NCBI GenBank assembly: GCA_036346225.1
Contig: JARFIW010001480.1
Span: forward strand, 9,765,001 to 9,829,000
DNA from: Platerodrilus igneus
Lineage: Eukaryota > Arthropoda > Insecta > Coleoptera > Lycidae
Length of the DNA: 64,000 nt
Direction: 5' to 3'
The notes below the pieces were generated by a model that did not search any database, was not told where the DNA came from, and saw only the letters and a program-made list of their open reading frames with translations. Made by a program: the position numbers and the translations under genes. Below, one piece after another: positions 1-11,049 of this stretch; positions within the stretch are counted from its first letter, which is position 1; every line of letters starts with the position of its first letter.

Positions 1-1679
1 AAGAAAGCATCCACTCTAACATCAGCTCAAACCAATCATAAAAATTCAATGAGTTATTGCAACCAAAGTTACGACAATTACCACACAATTAAACGATGTA
101 AGAAAAATACTAAAAACCTAATACTCTATTGTAGGAAAAGTTTGGGGATTAATTAAATGAAGCGACAGAATTATATTGGAGGGTGTAGAGAATAAAGCGA
201 TAAATAAGTAACGGTATGTTCAAGAAATAGTCAACCAAAAGGAAAAAGATAGCTAATTTAAGGTAAGTAAGTTAAACGTATAAGAGGTATATACTGTACG
301 AGAGAGGAAATAAGTAATTAAAGTTAACTAATTGATAGTGGAGGTTAAAAACATTAGATATATTGTCAAGGAAGTAAAACGTGAAATGCCTTTAGATGTA
401 CGTAGGGTTGAACGATTTTAAAGATAATTTTAAGCCATTTAATGAGGTTTAAATCGATATATGAAGAGATAACAGTAATCCAAACTCGATTCACTGATAA
501 AATTGTTGAAGAAGAGAAAGATATCTTGTAAAACATATATTTACCAGGATGGGAAGCTGTCGTTTGAGTTCCACCCAAACTAATAAAGAAAAATTTCAAC
601 ATCATTTTTAAAAAAATGTTTATTACAGCGTTTTGAAAGGTAAAAGATATGATTAGATAATTTCGTTAATTATATTTGAAGGCAAAATCTTCTTTAAAAA
701 GGCATCTATAGGTTACAGCTGTTCAATTTACCAAGGAAACACATTTTTAAACTGTATCAGAGCAAGATAATGTTTAAAAAAAGAAATATATCACGGTTAG
801 GTTAATATAACACTAAAAAACACACTAAAAACTCAAGTTAATTAGAAAATCTATATTTGGAGATGAAGTTTTGTTATATATGAGTAATTGTGAATTATAC
901 TTAATGATTTCGGTTATAAAAAGACACTCAAAATTATAAAAAGATACATTATATGTGTTATTTAACAAATACAATAAGATTCCGTTACTCTAACGTTTTA
1001 AGAGATATTCTAAAAGTTCAATTCATTACGTTAAATGTTTTTAAACACAAGCTTCCTTTAAAAGTAATTTGTAAATCATAATTAAATAGCTAGATTACTA
1101 AAAGACACTTTTAAAATGTTAACAAACAAGACAGTGTTTATTTACGATTTCAAAAAACACTTTTTAAAGTCCAAATAGAAGTCATAGATATGTTTAATCT
1201 AATATAAAATAGATAATTTCCGTAATAAACAATGAATAAGGCATAAATCAATTAATTACTTATGTTTATTTATATTTACTCACGTGTGTAGTTTAAAAGT
1301 AGGGTTAAGCTGTTAAGAATCACTCCTAAAAAAACTTGTAGTTCTATTCACACATTTAAAATAATTCCAGTTATGGAGGACACTGCATTTAAAGTTACAA
1401 GAAAATTAATTAAATTAATAAAACATTTTAAGGACAAAAGCTATACATTTCAATAGCTCAAAATGGCCGTTTACATTTAGTTACTATAACAACTGTCTTG
1501 ACATCTTAGGAATTTAGTGAGTTCCAAAATACCAACATAAATTTTTAGGGTCAATAGATATTAGAAAATTAGATAATTTTTTTTTTAAGTAAAAAAGCTA
1601 TATAGATAACGATAATTAATACATTATATAGTCATAAAAGAAATATTACAACCTAAAAACACGTTGAAGGCGCCAATTC
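1..1679. other. AT-rich DNA without recognisable gene
   Basis: I see no coding region, RNA gene or repeat family that can be supported here. The only open frames are short, AT-driven and without recognisable motifs. The sequence is uniformly A/T-rich with short homopolymer runs. Confidence 0.5.
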
Positions 1680-1689
1680 TTACATTTAC

Positions 1690-2295
1690 ACGTGGTTCTT
1701 ACATTTACCGTCGACGCGGTATACGCGACACAACGGCAGTTGATAACACCAATCTATAAAGTGGAGATTAGCGCGCCCATCTGTCAATGACGTCACACAA
1801 TATGCAAATTATTACTCGTAAATGACGTAATATGCCAATTTCATAAAAGGTATTATAAACAAAATCCCACACACGGGGTACTCACATGAATAGGTCCAGC
1901 TTCCTACGGAATCACCTCCTTCAGGGTTGCTCGTGGCCCCTGTCCAAATTATTTAAAGATGGTGGCTGCGACCTCCATCAGGACTGCTCCGGCTAGCTAC
2001 TGCAGGGCGTGGGCTGCTACCAGGTTGTGTCCATATTATCTCCTACCTATGTAGAGATAATGACAGGAATGGGTTTATAGGGACGACAAACAAAGATAAC
2101 AGAGAAAAGGGATCTACATAAAAAAGATAAAGATACGATACCCAATCACTCTGGTCGATGTTCAGCAGCCAAGTTCCACGTTTCCTAAGCGTCTTCCGGA
2201 AAGTTCCCCACTTTTTCTTCCCCCACACGCGTCGGCGCGAAGTTCGTCCAACACACTTCTGACGTGACGGAAATACACGCACCAAGTCTTTCAAA
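1690..2295. promoter_or_regulatory. GC-richer patch with CRE-like sites, possible promoter
   Basis: This patch is clearly richer in G+C than its surroundings. It holds a perfect CRE palindrome TGACGTCA at 1788-1795, an octamer-like ATGCAAAT at 1802-1809 and a second half-conserved TGACGTAA at 1823-1830, all within 45 bp. On the minus strand a GTGAGT splice-donor-like site reads out of the patch near 1893. A minus-strand open frame at 2043-2294 is rich in Arg/Lys but matches no family I know. Clustered CREB/ATF-type sites in an AT-rich background suggest a promoter or enhancer, but no transcript start or reading frame can be fixed. It could also be the remnant of an unrecognised mobile element. 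Confidence 0.3.
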
Positions 2296-3350
2296 TTTAA
2301 GGCGCGAAACTCCCGTACATCAAAACTAAACTAAAAAGATGTCTAGTGCCAAATTTTGGCACGTAACATACCATCACTCCACATTAAACAAGGTATTTAT
2401 CCTCATTTACTGTACTATAATTGAAAGTAGTCATATATAACAAAGGTGCTCTTCGAAGCCTCACATAATCGAGGTGGTCCTAATTGTGGTGCCTCATATT
2501 CTTTTCTTTAGAACAGAACCAATCATTGTCCATTAACATCGCAAAATAAATAATCGGAAGAAAAAGCTCGGTTTCTAAAATTGAAATAGACAGAAATGAA
2601 CAAAATATCTTGGATTCAGGGTACACGAAAACATGAGAAGTGAGAAAGAAATAAAGGCGCAAGTAACAATGCCCAAGAAAGTCGTTAACAAGAAAAGAAA
2701 ACACTCAGTCGCCACTAAATGAAAAACTATGAATAGGATTTGTAATTTGTTGGCAAAATTAAACTAATTTAGATCTTTAGAAATTCTGTGTTTACTACGC
2801 AACCTTTGGAATCTTGATTATCATTAATGAATTTGGTTCAGTTTTAGAAAGTTTTTCTTAATTTTTCTTTATTAGCAATTAATTACTCAAAGACGCTTTT
2901 TTATTCTTATTTCTTTTGACACTGTTATGAAATTAAAATTGTTGTATAAATTAATGTAGCACGTGTCCCAAAATTAATTAAATTCCCATAAATAATCTTC
3001 AATAAAATACCGCTAAAATAGATTTTTTTATTCTACGGTAACAAGTGTAAGTTTGATGGACATCATTTATTAATTGTCATCCACAAAGCTAACGGTATTG
3101 ATGGATGAGGTAATGATCATTTATTAAAAGCGAAGCTCGCAGTGTTCCGGAAATACATAATAAAATAAAAGGAAAACTGTCCAAATTAATTTATCAAAAA
3201 CTGAAGAGCAGAAATTATTAATCGAATTTGTATTTTTAAAAAAACGCTTATTCGAGAAGTGTTAGTTGTTAGAGAAAATTAACAAGACGGTTGTTTTTGT
3301 TGAAATACGTGCTTGTTATAACATTTCATTAGCGTCTTTATTGCTAGTCT
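2296..3350. other. intergenic AT-rich DNA
   Basis: Nothing supportable was found. An open frame at 2480-2704 (minus) is hydrophobic and low in complexity and is probably chance. Confidence 0.45.
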
Positions 3351-3358
3351 CCCTAAGG

Positions 3359-5954
3359 CAGTGGCTCTCAACCTTTTTGGGATCACGGAACACTTTTAAG
3401 TGGTCTCGATTTTGGCGGAACACCATTATCATAAAATTTGTAAATCTAATGTAAATCACACAAAATAATTGGAAGATTAATATTTAATTGAAATAAAGAT
3501 ATATATTACATGGTAACTTATTTTAATGAGAAATTTGCGCTTGACGACCTTTACAAATTTCCTCAAGGTTGGGTCTTATGTAAGAGAGCGCTACTCTCAT
3601 TTCTTCTTCTAAATTGGTAAGTCTTTCTCTTTTTGCTTTTAATATTTGTTAGAGTTGAAAATCCAAGTTCGCACAGATAGGACGTCGAAAGAGCAACAAG
3701 ATATTCAACGCTCGTTTTGCAATAAATGGATGTTCATTCTCGATGGAAATCCAAAACCTTTCCACTCCTTCTTCTTTGAATTTTAGTTGTAACGTTCGAT
3801 CCGTTGATATATTAATAAACTCATCTGCTTCCTGAATAGAAAAATCTTGGTTCATTATATCAAATTCACCAAATGGATTTCGCGCCCAATCAAAGTCTTC
3901 AATATTAAGAGATGGAAAGTAATGAGTTATTTTGTCTTGCAATATTGACAAATGCTCTGCCACATTTGAAATCATTTCGTTAATGTTAACAATATTTTCT
4001 GTTGCTAATAACGGAAACATATCAAATTTGCGATTTTGAGCAATACGATTTTCCAAAGCAAAAGCTTTTTCTGGAAAGCTAGCAATTTGTCTGTGGATGT
4101 CAGAATATTTTCATTTTTCCTTGAAGAGATGTATTGACTGAATTTAAGTAGCTGAAGATATCGGCTAAATATGCTAGCTTAGTACACCATGCATCATTTT
4201 CCAAATATTTTACGTATACATCATTACCCTCTTGTCTAAAAAACTAGCAATTCCTGTTTCAACTCATGAACTCAGGTTAGCACTTTTCCTCTTGAGAGCC
4301 ACCTCACTTCAGAGTGCAAAAGCAAACATTCATATTTGGATTCCATGGTGTTACAAAGTTGTTTGAACATACGGGTTTTAATGGTCTCGATTTAATATAA
4401 TTCACCATATGTACGACTTGTTCCAAAACAGACTTTAAGTTGCTGGTAGACTCTTCGAAATCAAAGATTCCCTGTGCAGAAAGCAGTGAGTAAAGACTAT
4501 ATTTGAATTTATTGCTTTAACTCGACTACAAAATCCCTTAATACTGCCACGCATGGCTGGAGATCCATCAGTACAGATTCCTGTGCAATTTTCCCAGGAT
4601 AATTTCCATTCTTCCAAATAAGATGATACTGAATTAAATATGTCTTCTCCAGTTGCGTGACCAATAAGTTCCTTGCAGAATAAAACCGATTTATTATTTC
4701 AGTGTCGTCAACAAAGCGAATAAATCCGATTAATTGGGCTTTGCCACTTATGTCAGTGGATTCGTCAATTTGCAGCGCAAAATTTTTTGTAATTAATTTC
4801 GCCGTCACTGCGTTCTCTATAAAACCTGACATATCTATAATTCTTCTTTTTATCGTATCGTCCGAAACGGGAATTTTAGGACGTCTCGCTGCGCTTCATT
4901 GCCAAACATAATCTTAACAATTTCTAAACATGCGGGCAAAATTAGCGATTCTGCGATATCATGCGGCTTTTGCTTCAATGCAATTAGTTCTGCCACTTTA
5001 TAAGAAGCGATTTGCGCTTTATCCGAAATTGTAACGCTCTTTCGAAAGCATGTTGCTTGCACTTCTTGATTTTTCAGCAATCTTTCGAAATAATCTTTAC
5101 CTTTCGAAGTTAGACAAGAATGTTTTGTTGAAAGGTGTCGCTGTAACTTAGCTGGGACCATTGCACTGTTAGCCAATTTTTCACCACATACAATACATCT
5201 CGGAATAGGAACATCTTGACTACCGCTCCATGTAAAACCAAACTTCAGATATTCTTCCGAATAATGCCGAACTGATTCGGATATCTTTTACGTTTATTTT
5301 CGGCATTTTGTTGCCTTGCATATCTCCTTCAATTGAAGAAGACCTGCTTGTACTCGCCCCAACATTAACCTCACTTTCAGTCTTTCTTTTCAAAAATTTG
5401 TCCATATTTCAGATTTAAAAGTCTTGTATAAATGCTAAAATAAGCAACTAAAAAAGATAAGAATACTGTTAAAACTACACAACTTGCATTTCATCTTACC
5501 AATTTCCAACAATATAAAATATATATACAATAAAAAACACACTCACGAAAACTAGATATTTATATTAAATTATGGCTGAACCGCAGATCGAAATTGCGCT
5601 TTTGTTATTTACGTACGAAGAAAGAGAAACAGCACGAAATCAACACTACGTAGCGCTCCCTGCGTTATCGAGTACACTAGAAATTTAGTGGTATTCCCCG
5701 GAGTAACTCCAAACGACGTAACTGCGTCGTTCGATAATTACACTGTTAATATTATTGACTGTTCCGCGAAAATTTAGAATAATATTGAATATTTTTGCTA
5801 AATTTCAAATAATTAACAAAACTATGTAGTATTTATTTTATAGTAATAAAAAAATTTACTGTTTCTTATTATATTATATTCAAAATTTTCGCGGAACACC
5901 TGGGACAGCTTCGCGGAACACCAGTGTTCCGCGAACGGCGGTTGAGAACCACAG
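3359..5954 (-). mobile_element. complete hAT DNA transposon (ZBED5-like) with terminal inverted repeats and 8-bp target duplication
   Basis: The element starts CAGTGGCTCTCAACC and ends GGTTGAGAACCACAG, an imperfect terminal inverted repeat of the Charlie/ZBED5-type hAT class. It is flanked by a perfect 8-bp direct repeat CCCTAAGG at 3351-3358 and 5955-5962, the target-site duplication length expected of hAT elements. Both ends also share the motif GCGGAACAC or CACGGAACAC just inside the termini. The 2,596-bp body carries a minus-strand transposase gene broken by frameshifts, so the copy cannot move by itself. Boundaries are certain because termini and duplication agree exactly. Confidence 0.95.
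3649..5405 (-). pseudogene. ZBED5/SCAND3-like hAT transposase, frameshifted
   Basis: Read on the minus strand from 5405, the pieces line up in the family order. First comes an N-terminal tail beginning MDKFLKRK (5405-5220). A BED zinc finger follows, with CIVCGEK and a RHLSTKH motif (about 5215-5080), then the LIALKQKPHDIAESLILPAC region. The DDE core follows with ALQIDESTDISGKAQL (4832-4509), then CTGICTDGSPAMRGSIKGF and THCFLHRESL (about 4617-4440). The C-terminal part ends at 3649 with RFWISIENEHPFIAKRALN. At least three frameshifts or stops separate these blocks. In intact relatives this is one protein of about 600 residues. It is domesticated or active elsewhere in animals, but here it is a dead copy. 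Confidence 0.9.
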
Positions 5955-5962
5955 CCCTAAGG

Positions 5963-6662
5963 GTTTGTTTACATATTGAGAATACTAGGGATGTGGAGGA
6001 CAAAGCGGTTATATATGAGGAAATCAGCTTCCGGAATTTATCTGGAGATATAAATTGAGTGTTATCAATTTTGATTTCAGTTACTGAGTTGTCTTTTCCA
6101 TATCTTTAATATCCATTTGAAAGTATTTTGGTAGTGCAGATTGTAGTGTTCTGCTTATTTGGGGTCACCTTGTCAATGCTTATAGGATCAGAAATACCAT
6201 ATATTTACAAGCGAAAATAATATTGCTACGAATTTATACATTAAACACTAAGAACACGATCCGCACTAAGTAATATTTACAAAACTCTGTGCCAACGAAA
6301 ATTGCAAATGTCTTTAACTTAATGGAATTGACAACTAAGTACTTTCAGTTTGTAAAAACGCAGCACTGAAATGAGAAACTTTTATGCTTTATGTTTGGTT
6401 GATTTACGCGTGTGTGACACGCCTTAAAAAGTAAGTGCGTTATCGCAGCGTTTGGTATTATTGAATCAGCTCTCTCCGAAGGTCATCCACCGGCATGTCA
6501 CGGAAGTCCTCGCTGTTATATGGCAGCCAGCGTGCAGGAAAACTAATTAGTGCAGGCTCCGTGTATATGAAGGACTCCCTGATGGACCAGAATCACCTGG
6601 GCACTCATTGACGTCATATGCGGCGCAGCAAACGGTTGAAGTGCTGCTCGAGATGATTATTA
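5963..6662. other. intergenic DNA, no recognised gene
   Basis: No gene is seen. From about 6480 the base composition becomes GC-richer and includes another TGACGTCA near 6610, leading directly into the SINE. This stretch may be part of a composite repeat, but I cannot identify it. Confidence 0.4.
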
Positions 6663-7250
6663 AGGCGGCTCCGTGGCGTAGTGGTATGTGTGTGACTACT
6701 ACGCCCTAGGTCCCGGGTTCGAATCCCGACACGGTCCGCTTGAAAAATGTTCAGCGAGCAATTTTCATAAAAATACGCCCTCGTTCGGATGAGAGGTAAA
6801 CTAGAGGTCCCGTGTGTGGGTGTTGTTATGCAAGTTGAAGGTCCCTACCTTGCTTGAAACAAGAAGGTTTCGACAAAATTCAAAACTTTCCCTGTAAAAA
6901 AAACGCGCTTCCTAGCCAGTGTAGAACATGCGGGTGAAGATGATACTTGTAGCCCAGGGCTTCAAAATCAACGGGTTGGTGGGTGTTAGCCCGTAGTTCT
7001 TCGGACATAACAGAATTGGACGGAATTAAAGGTGAATGATAGCGTGTGGTTGCCAACCCCAGCGGGCTGCTACATCACGTCTTCTAAGGTGTAATCCTAA
7101 CCGTGGTTTAGGAAGTGGATCGATTCAATAACGGTGATTGTCTTCGTCGTATTGTTAGGTATCTTCCATACTATTTCATTAGGTATGCGGCCACGGCGAG
7201 ATAGCCTGCAGGGGAGGCATTAGTGCTCGAGTGGTATGTGGCCACAGTTT
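6663..7250 (+). mobile_element. tRNA-derived SINE (or composite element headed by one)
   Basis: The head contains a good RNA polymerase III A box, TGGCGTAGTGG at 6674-6684, and a perfect B box, GGTTCGAATCC at 6716-6726, at tRNA-like spacing. It does not fold as a working tRNA. The acceptor stem pairs at only about five of seven positions, two of those as G-T wobbles, and the T stem has a mismatch. It is followed by several hundred bp of non-tRNA, GC-richer body (conserved-looking text to about 7250), as in SINEs. The 3' boundary is a guess because no terminal short repeat or target duplication was found. Confidence 0.65.
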
Positions 7251-7479
7251 AGCGCCTTTCCTTAAGTTCCTCCAAGAAGTATGGCGACAATCTTCAAGAG
7301 AGAACGAGAAGAAGTGATTTGCTCAAGTGTTTAAAGCTTCTGTTATACAGGGACTTGTTTGTATTGTAATTTTGGATGGTTCTATTTGCATTCGAAGTGT
7401 GTTGGTTCTCATAAAGTAAGTACTTATCAGTACTGATACATTCGTAACACCTCACACTTCTAAATTATTGTCATCATAA

Positions 7480-7845
7480 TTATCACCATCATCATCACCA
7501 TCATTAGTAGATCTTCAGTCCTGGAACTGGTTAGACGCCAGCCTCCATTGTTTCCTATTCCGAGCTAACCCTCACAGTTCCCTGAAATTGCTACACCTCA
7601 CATCTTTCACTATCTCTGTGCAATAGCCTAATTTAGGTCTGCTTCTGCCTCTCTTTTTTCCTATCTCTGCTTGTAATGTATGCCGCACTATTCCTCAATG
7701 CCTTAGAACGTGTCATATCCTACTATTTCTTTTTTTTGTTTACCACAGATATCTTTCTTCCTCTACTATTTCTAGAACGTCTCTGTTCTTAACTATGTCT
7801 GTCCATGATATCTTCATCATACATCTGTAGCGCCACATTTCAATG
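7480..7845 (-). mobile_element. RTE-type LINE 3'-end fragment
   Basis: The plus-strand text matches, with many changes, the 3' part of the RTE copy at 44510-44950. Shared phrases include GGAACTGGTTAGACGC, TCACTATCTCTGTG and CTGTCCATGATAT. On the minus strand it encodes the typical C-terminal RTE motif, here read as IEMWRYRCMMKISWTDIVKN. It is a 5'-truncated, decayed copy. Confidence 0.7.
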
Positions 7846-7921
7846 GCTTTTTTCTATCTTTCTCTATCTACTGGATGCAACAATGGAATTTATTGGAAAA
7901 TGTACGAGAATCTCTATTTAT

Positions 7922-8915
7922 AGAAACAGGCACATAGAATTTTTCAACTTTTTACGAATGAAGAAGCCATCACATATTGTAATGATATAACTGCTTTATT
8001 TCAAAATTTGTAAATTTAATATGACTCAAATGAATGGAGATTGTTCATTGATTCTTCCAAAGTGAGCCTCAAAGCAGTGCTTTTGCATATTGGAAATGAA
8101 TTTCCATCAATTCCCATTGGCTACTGTACAACCATGAAAGAAACCTACTCAGATTTGGAAATTGTGCTTTATAGAATTAATTACAATATTCATCAATGGC
8201 TTATATGCACAGATTTAAAAGTGGTTGCCATTATATCTGGTCTTCAGTTGGGCTCTACAAAATATTGCCGTTTTCTTTGTGAAAGGGATAGTAGAGATAG
8301 ACAGTCGCATTATGAGATGGAGAATTGGCCTGCTAGGGAAAATTGGATTCCAGGAAAAAAAATGTTAAAAATATTTCATTAGTAAATACAAATAAGGTCA
8401 TACTACCACCTCTTCACATTAAATTGGGTTTATTCAAAAATTTTGTGAAACCTTTGGATTTTGACGGAGAATCGTTCAAATATCACCAAAATACAATTTC
8501 CAAAATTGAGCGACGCAAAAATTAAGGAAAAAAATTTTTATTGGTTCTCAAATTCGAAAAATCATCAAAAATTCGACTGAATTTGAACGAGTTCTCAAAC
8601 CCAAGGAATTATATCCGCTTGGATTTCATTCAAAGATCTTGCAGAAAATTTTTTGGGAAATCACCGATCACCGGATTTTAGAGAAATGATCAAAAATATG
8701 CTCCTTAACTATGAAGAGTTAGGGTGTAAATGTCTTTGAACATACACTTTTTACATTCTCATATTGGTTTGTTTCCACCTAATCTCGGCGACTTTAGTGA
8801 TGAACACGGAGAAAGATTTCATCAAAATATTATGAATTTCGAAGAACGTTACAAGGGAAAATGGAACCAAAATACGCTTGAGGAATATTGCTGGACAATT
8901 AAGAGACAATTCTAA
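7922..8915 (+). pseudogene. frameshifted copy of a widespread arthropod repetitive ORF of unknown function
   Basis: Reading across several frames gives the conserved block order of a large, multi-copy, uncharacterised protein found in many arthropods. The first blocks are ITYCND, then RLFIDSSKVSLKAVLLH (from 8041), YCTTMKETYSDLEI and ICTDLKVVAIISGLQLGSTKYCRFLCERDSR. Next come LPPLHIKLGLFKNFVK (8400-8460), FIGSQIRKIIK (about 8540), and MSLNIHFLHSHIGLFPPN with SDEHGERFHQNIM (8730-8850). The last is KGKWNQNTLEEYCWTIKR, ending at 8915. At least four frameshifts or stops break it. It behaves like a mobile-element protein because of its copy number elsewhere, but I cannot assign a transposon superfamily. 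Family recognition is from memory. Confidence 0.8.
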
Positions 8916-10845
8916 TGAAATATACAAACGAATAAAAAAAATTAAATACATACATTGTATACCATAATTATTCAGCGTCATCTATATGTAAATATTTACT
9001 TAAAAGTTTGAATAAAAATATCTAAAAACATGAATCAATTTTTTTGAAATATTTTCAGTTTCTTTTATCTTAGGGTCTAAGTATTAAAATTTGGTTACTA
9101 ATTTTAAAGGTACAGAAAAAAGGTTTAATTTTATTTAACAGTGTAATTATAGAACCGCTAAACATCTCATATGTGACACACAAAATTTACTTAAAAAAAT
9201 TCTGGCTAAATATATACTTATATTGCCTCGTCTCTCAGCGTAGTTGATCAACAACCCTGGGCAGAAATTTTTGTAAGCGTTCAAAACGCTTCGAGCTCTG
9301 ACCTTAAAATTGCCGAAATAAACTATCAATTGACAAATATTTTATACGCAAAATAAAACTTATTTTAGTTTAATCAACTTAATTTAGGTTACAAAAACAA
9401 AGTTATACTTGCAGTTTGGATCGTTAAGTTCTTCTTTATAACTTCCTGTCTTCGCTTATAAAATTATCGTTTCCATTGGAATTAACTGTATTGAAAAATT
9501 CTTGGTTCCAAACTTTTAGACCTCCATTTTAATTAATTTTTCATCCGTAGAGGTATATGTCTTTGAAAGTACATTAATTTTTTTATAGATTAAAATTAGC
9601 GCGTGACCTTGCATTAATATTATTTATATTGAAGCAATAAATCGTCGTTGTACTCTATACAATAATTATGCCTCATAACTTGTTTTCAAACTTCTGTTAA
9701 ATATAGAACGTCGACAGAATGAATTACAAATCTTAAATGCTTCGCTCTAATTCACTTCCGTCTTTACATAATCTCAACATGTTATAGGTCTCGATTTTTC
9801 TGATTGTTCTTGAAGTATTAGTTACCGCATGATGCAACAATTCCCCACAATTTCGCGTTTTGTTATCTCTAATGAGCTGTCAATTATAAATTTATAGTGA
9901 TCGCAAAAAGTATCCTATCCTTAAGTAGAGTTATTGAACTCGTTATCTTATCTGTTTTATAGCTTCTCGGTAATATCGCTTTCCGCGAATAATTAGTTGT
10001 ACTTTGCTTATGATTCATATCAGTTAAGGTAAATATAATTTATGCTAGAATCGTTCCAAAATGTGCTACTTTTTGTGAAAAGCTCATAAAAATGGTATTT
10101 TAACCAGGCTGAATGCATCACAGAACTTGTTTTAAATGACATCTTACCGAAGATAGCTCGAAATCGAAATTATTTAATGTTCTTAAAGTGTATAAATGTA
10201 AATTTGCTATTACATTTATTAAAAGATATACATCGACGTTATTCACTACTCTTAAAGTAGCTGTCTTTCAGTCTGCATACGCGCAAGCAAACTTGTTGTA
10301 AGTGATACATTTTAGGAGTAATTATATACACACGGATTTGAATTCAATTTAAAAATCGGACTTCTTTCTTAAATGATATGTGTCCTTAAAGTGTTTTATT
10401 TTACATGGGAACACTTTTATTTTGCTGAAAAATATTATACAGGGTAAAAATAAACTATTGGAAAATTTGACTTTGTTAGCTTTTTGGGGTGGGTTCTTTC
10501 TCACAGAATGTGGTGCTCAATGACCTCTTGTGACTCATTATCACATCAATATATATGACTCTATTTATGCTTTCGCCAACGTACAGAGGTTTCTTCGTAC
10601 ATATACATTAAGGTTGCTTATTGTTTTGTTAGGGTTGAAACTACTCCATTCTGACGAGACCCAATGAAGGTCGAAACCTGGTCAATGGATGTTTTCTCCC
10701 CTTATAAACGATCAAGTAATTGTTTTGTAATGGCTATGTAAATACCAGTTCGGTTTGTATAGGTAATTACACTCTGTGTATTTATATATATATCTCATAT
10801 AATTGGTTTAATTTAAACTGCATATTGCAGGGAAAATTTTGCTTA

Positions 10846-10851
<6 letters not shown>
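8916..10851. other. AT-rich DNA without recognisable gene
   Basis: No coding or repeat feature can be supported. The open frames here lack motifs and overlap each other on both strands. Confidence 0.45.

Positions 10852-10885
<34 letters not shown>
10852..10885. repeat. (TA)n microsatellite
   Basis: A run of about 17 TA units, the first of a series of (TA)n tracts in this window. It is followed 130 bp later by the tract that opens the unit array. Confidence 0.95.
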
Positions 10886-10888
<3 letters not shown>

Positions 10889-11009
10889 AGATGTATCTCT
10901 AAACAAACTCTTATGAAAATAATAAGAGCTATTGACAAATACAAATCGGGCTAGTAAGCCATTAACAAAACATTAGCTTTATTACTTCACAGGACTGCAA
11001 ATAACTTGT

Positions 11010-11011
<2 letters not shown>

Positions 11012-11048
<37 letters not shown>
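11012..11048. repeat. (TA)n microsatellite at the 3' end of U1
   Basis: About 18 TA units followed by TTACTGTGATATCGCCC. This border motif (RC of ...GATATCACAGYAA) is the 3' terminus shared by the array units. Confidence 0.95.

Positions 11049-11049
<1 letters not shown>

Noticed and set aside
366..605. 79-codon frame on the minus strand
   Set aside because: AT-rich, hydrophobic, with no motif and no neighbouring support.
6667..6740. Possible functional tRNA gene
   Set aside because: A and B boxes are good, but the acceptor stem has two mismatches and two wobbles and the T stem a mismatch. The following body indicates a SINE.
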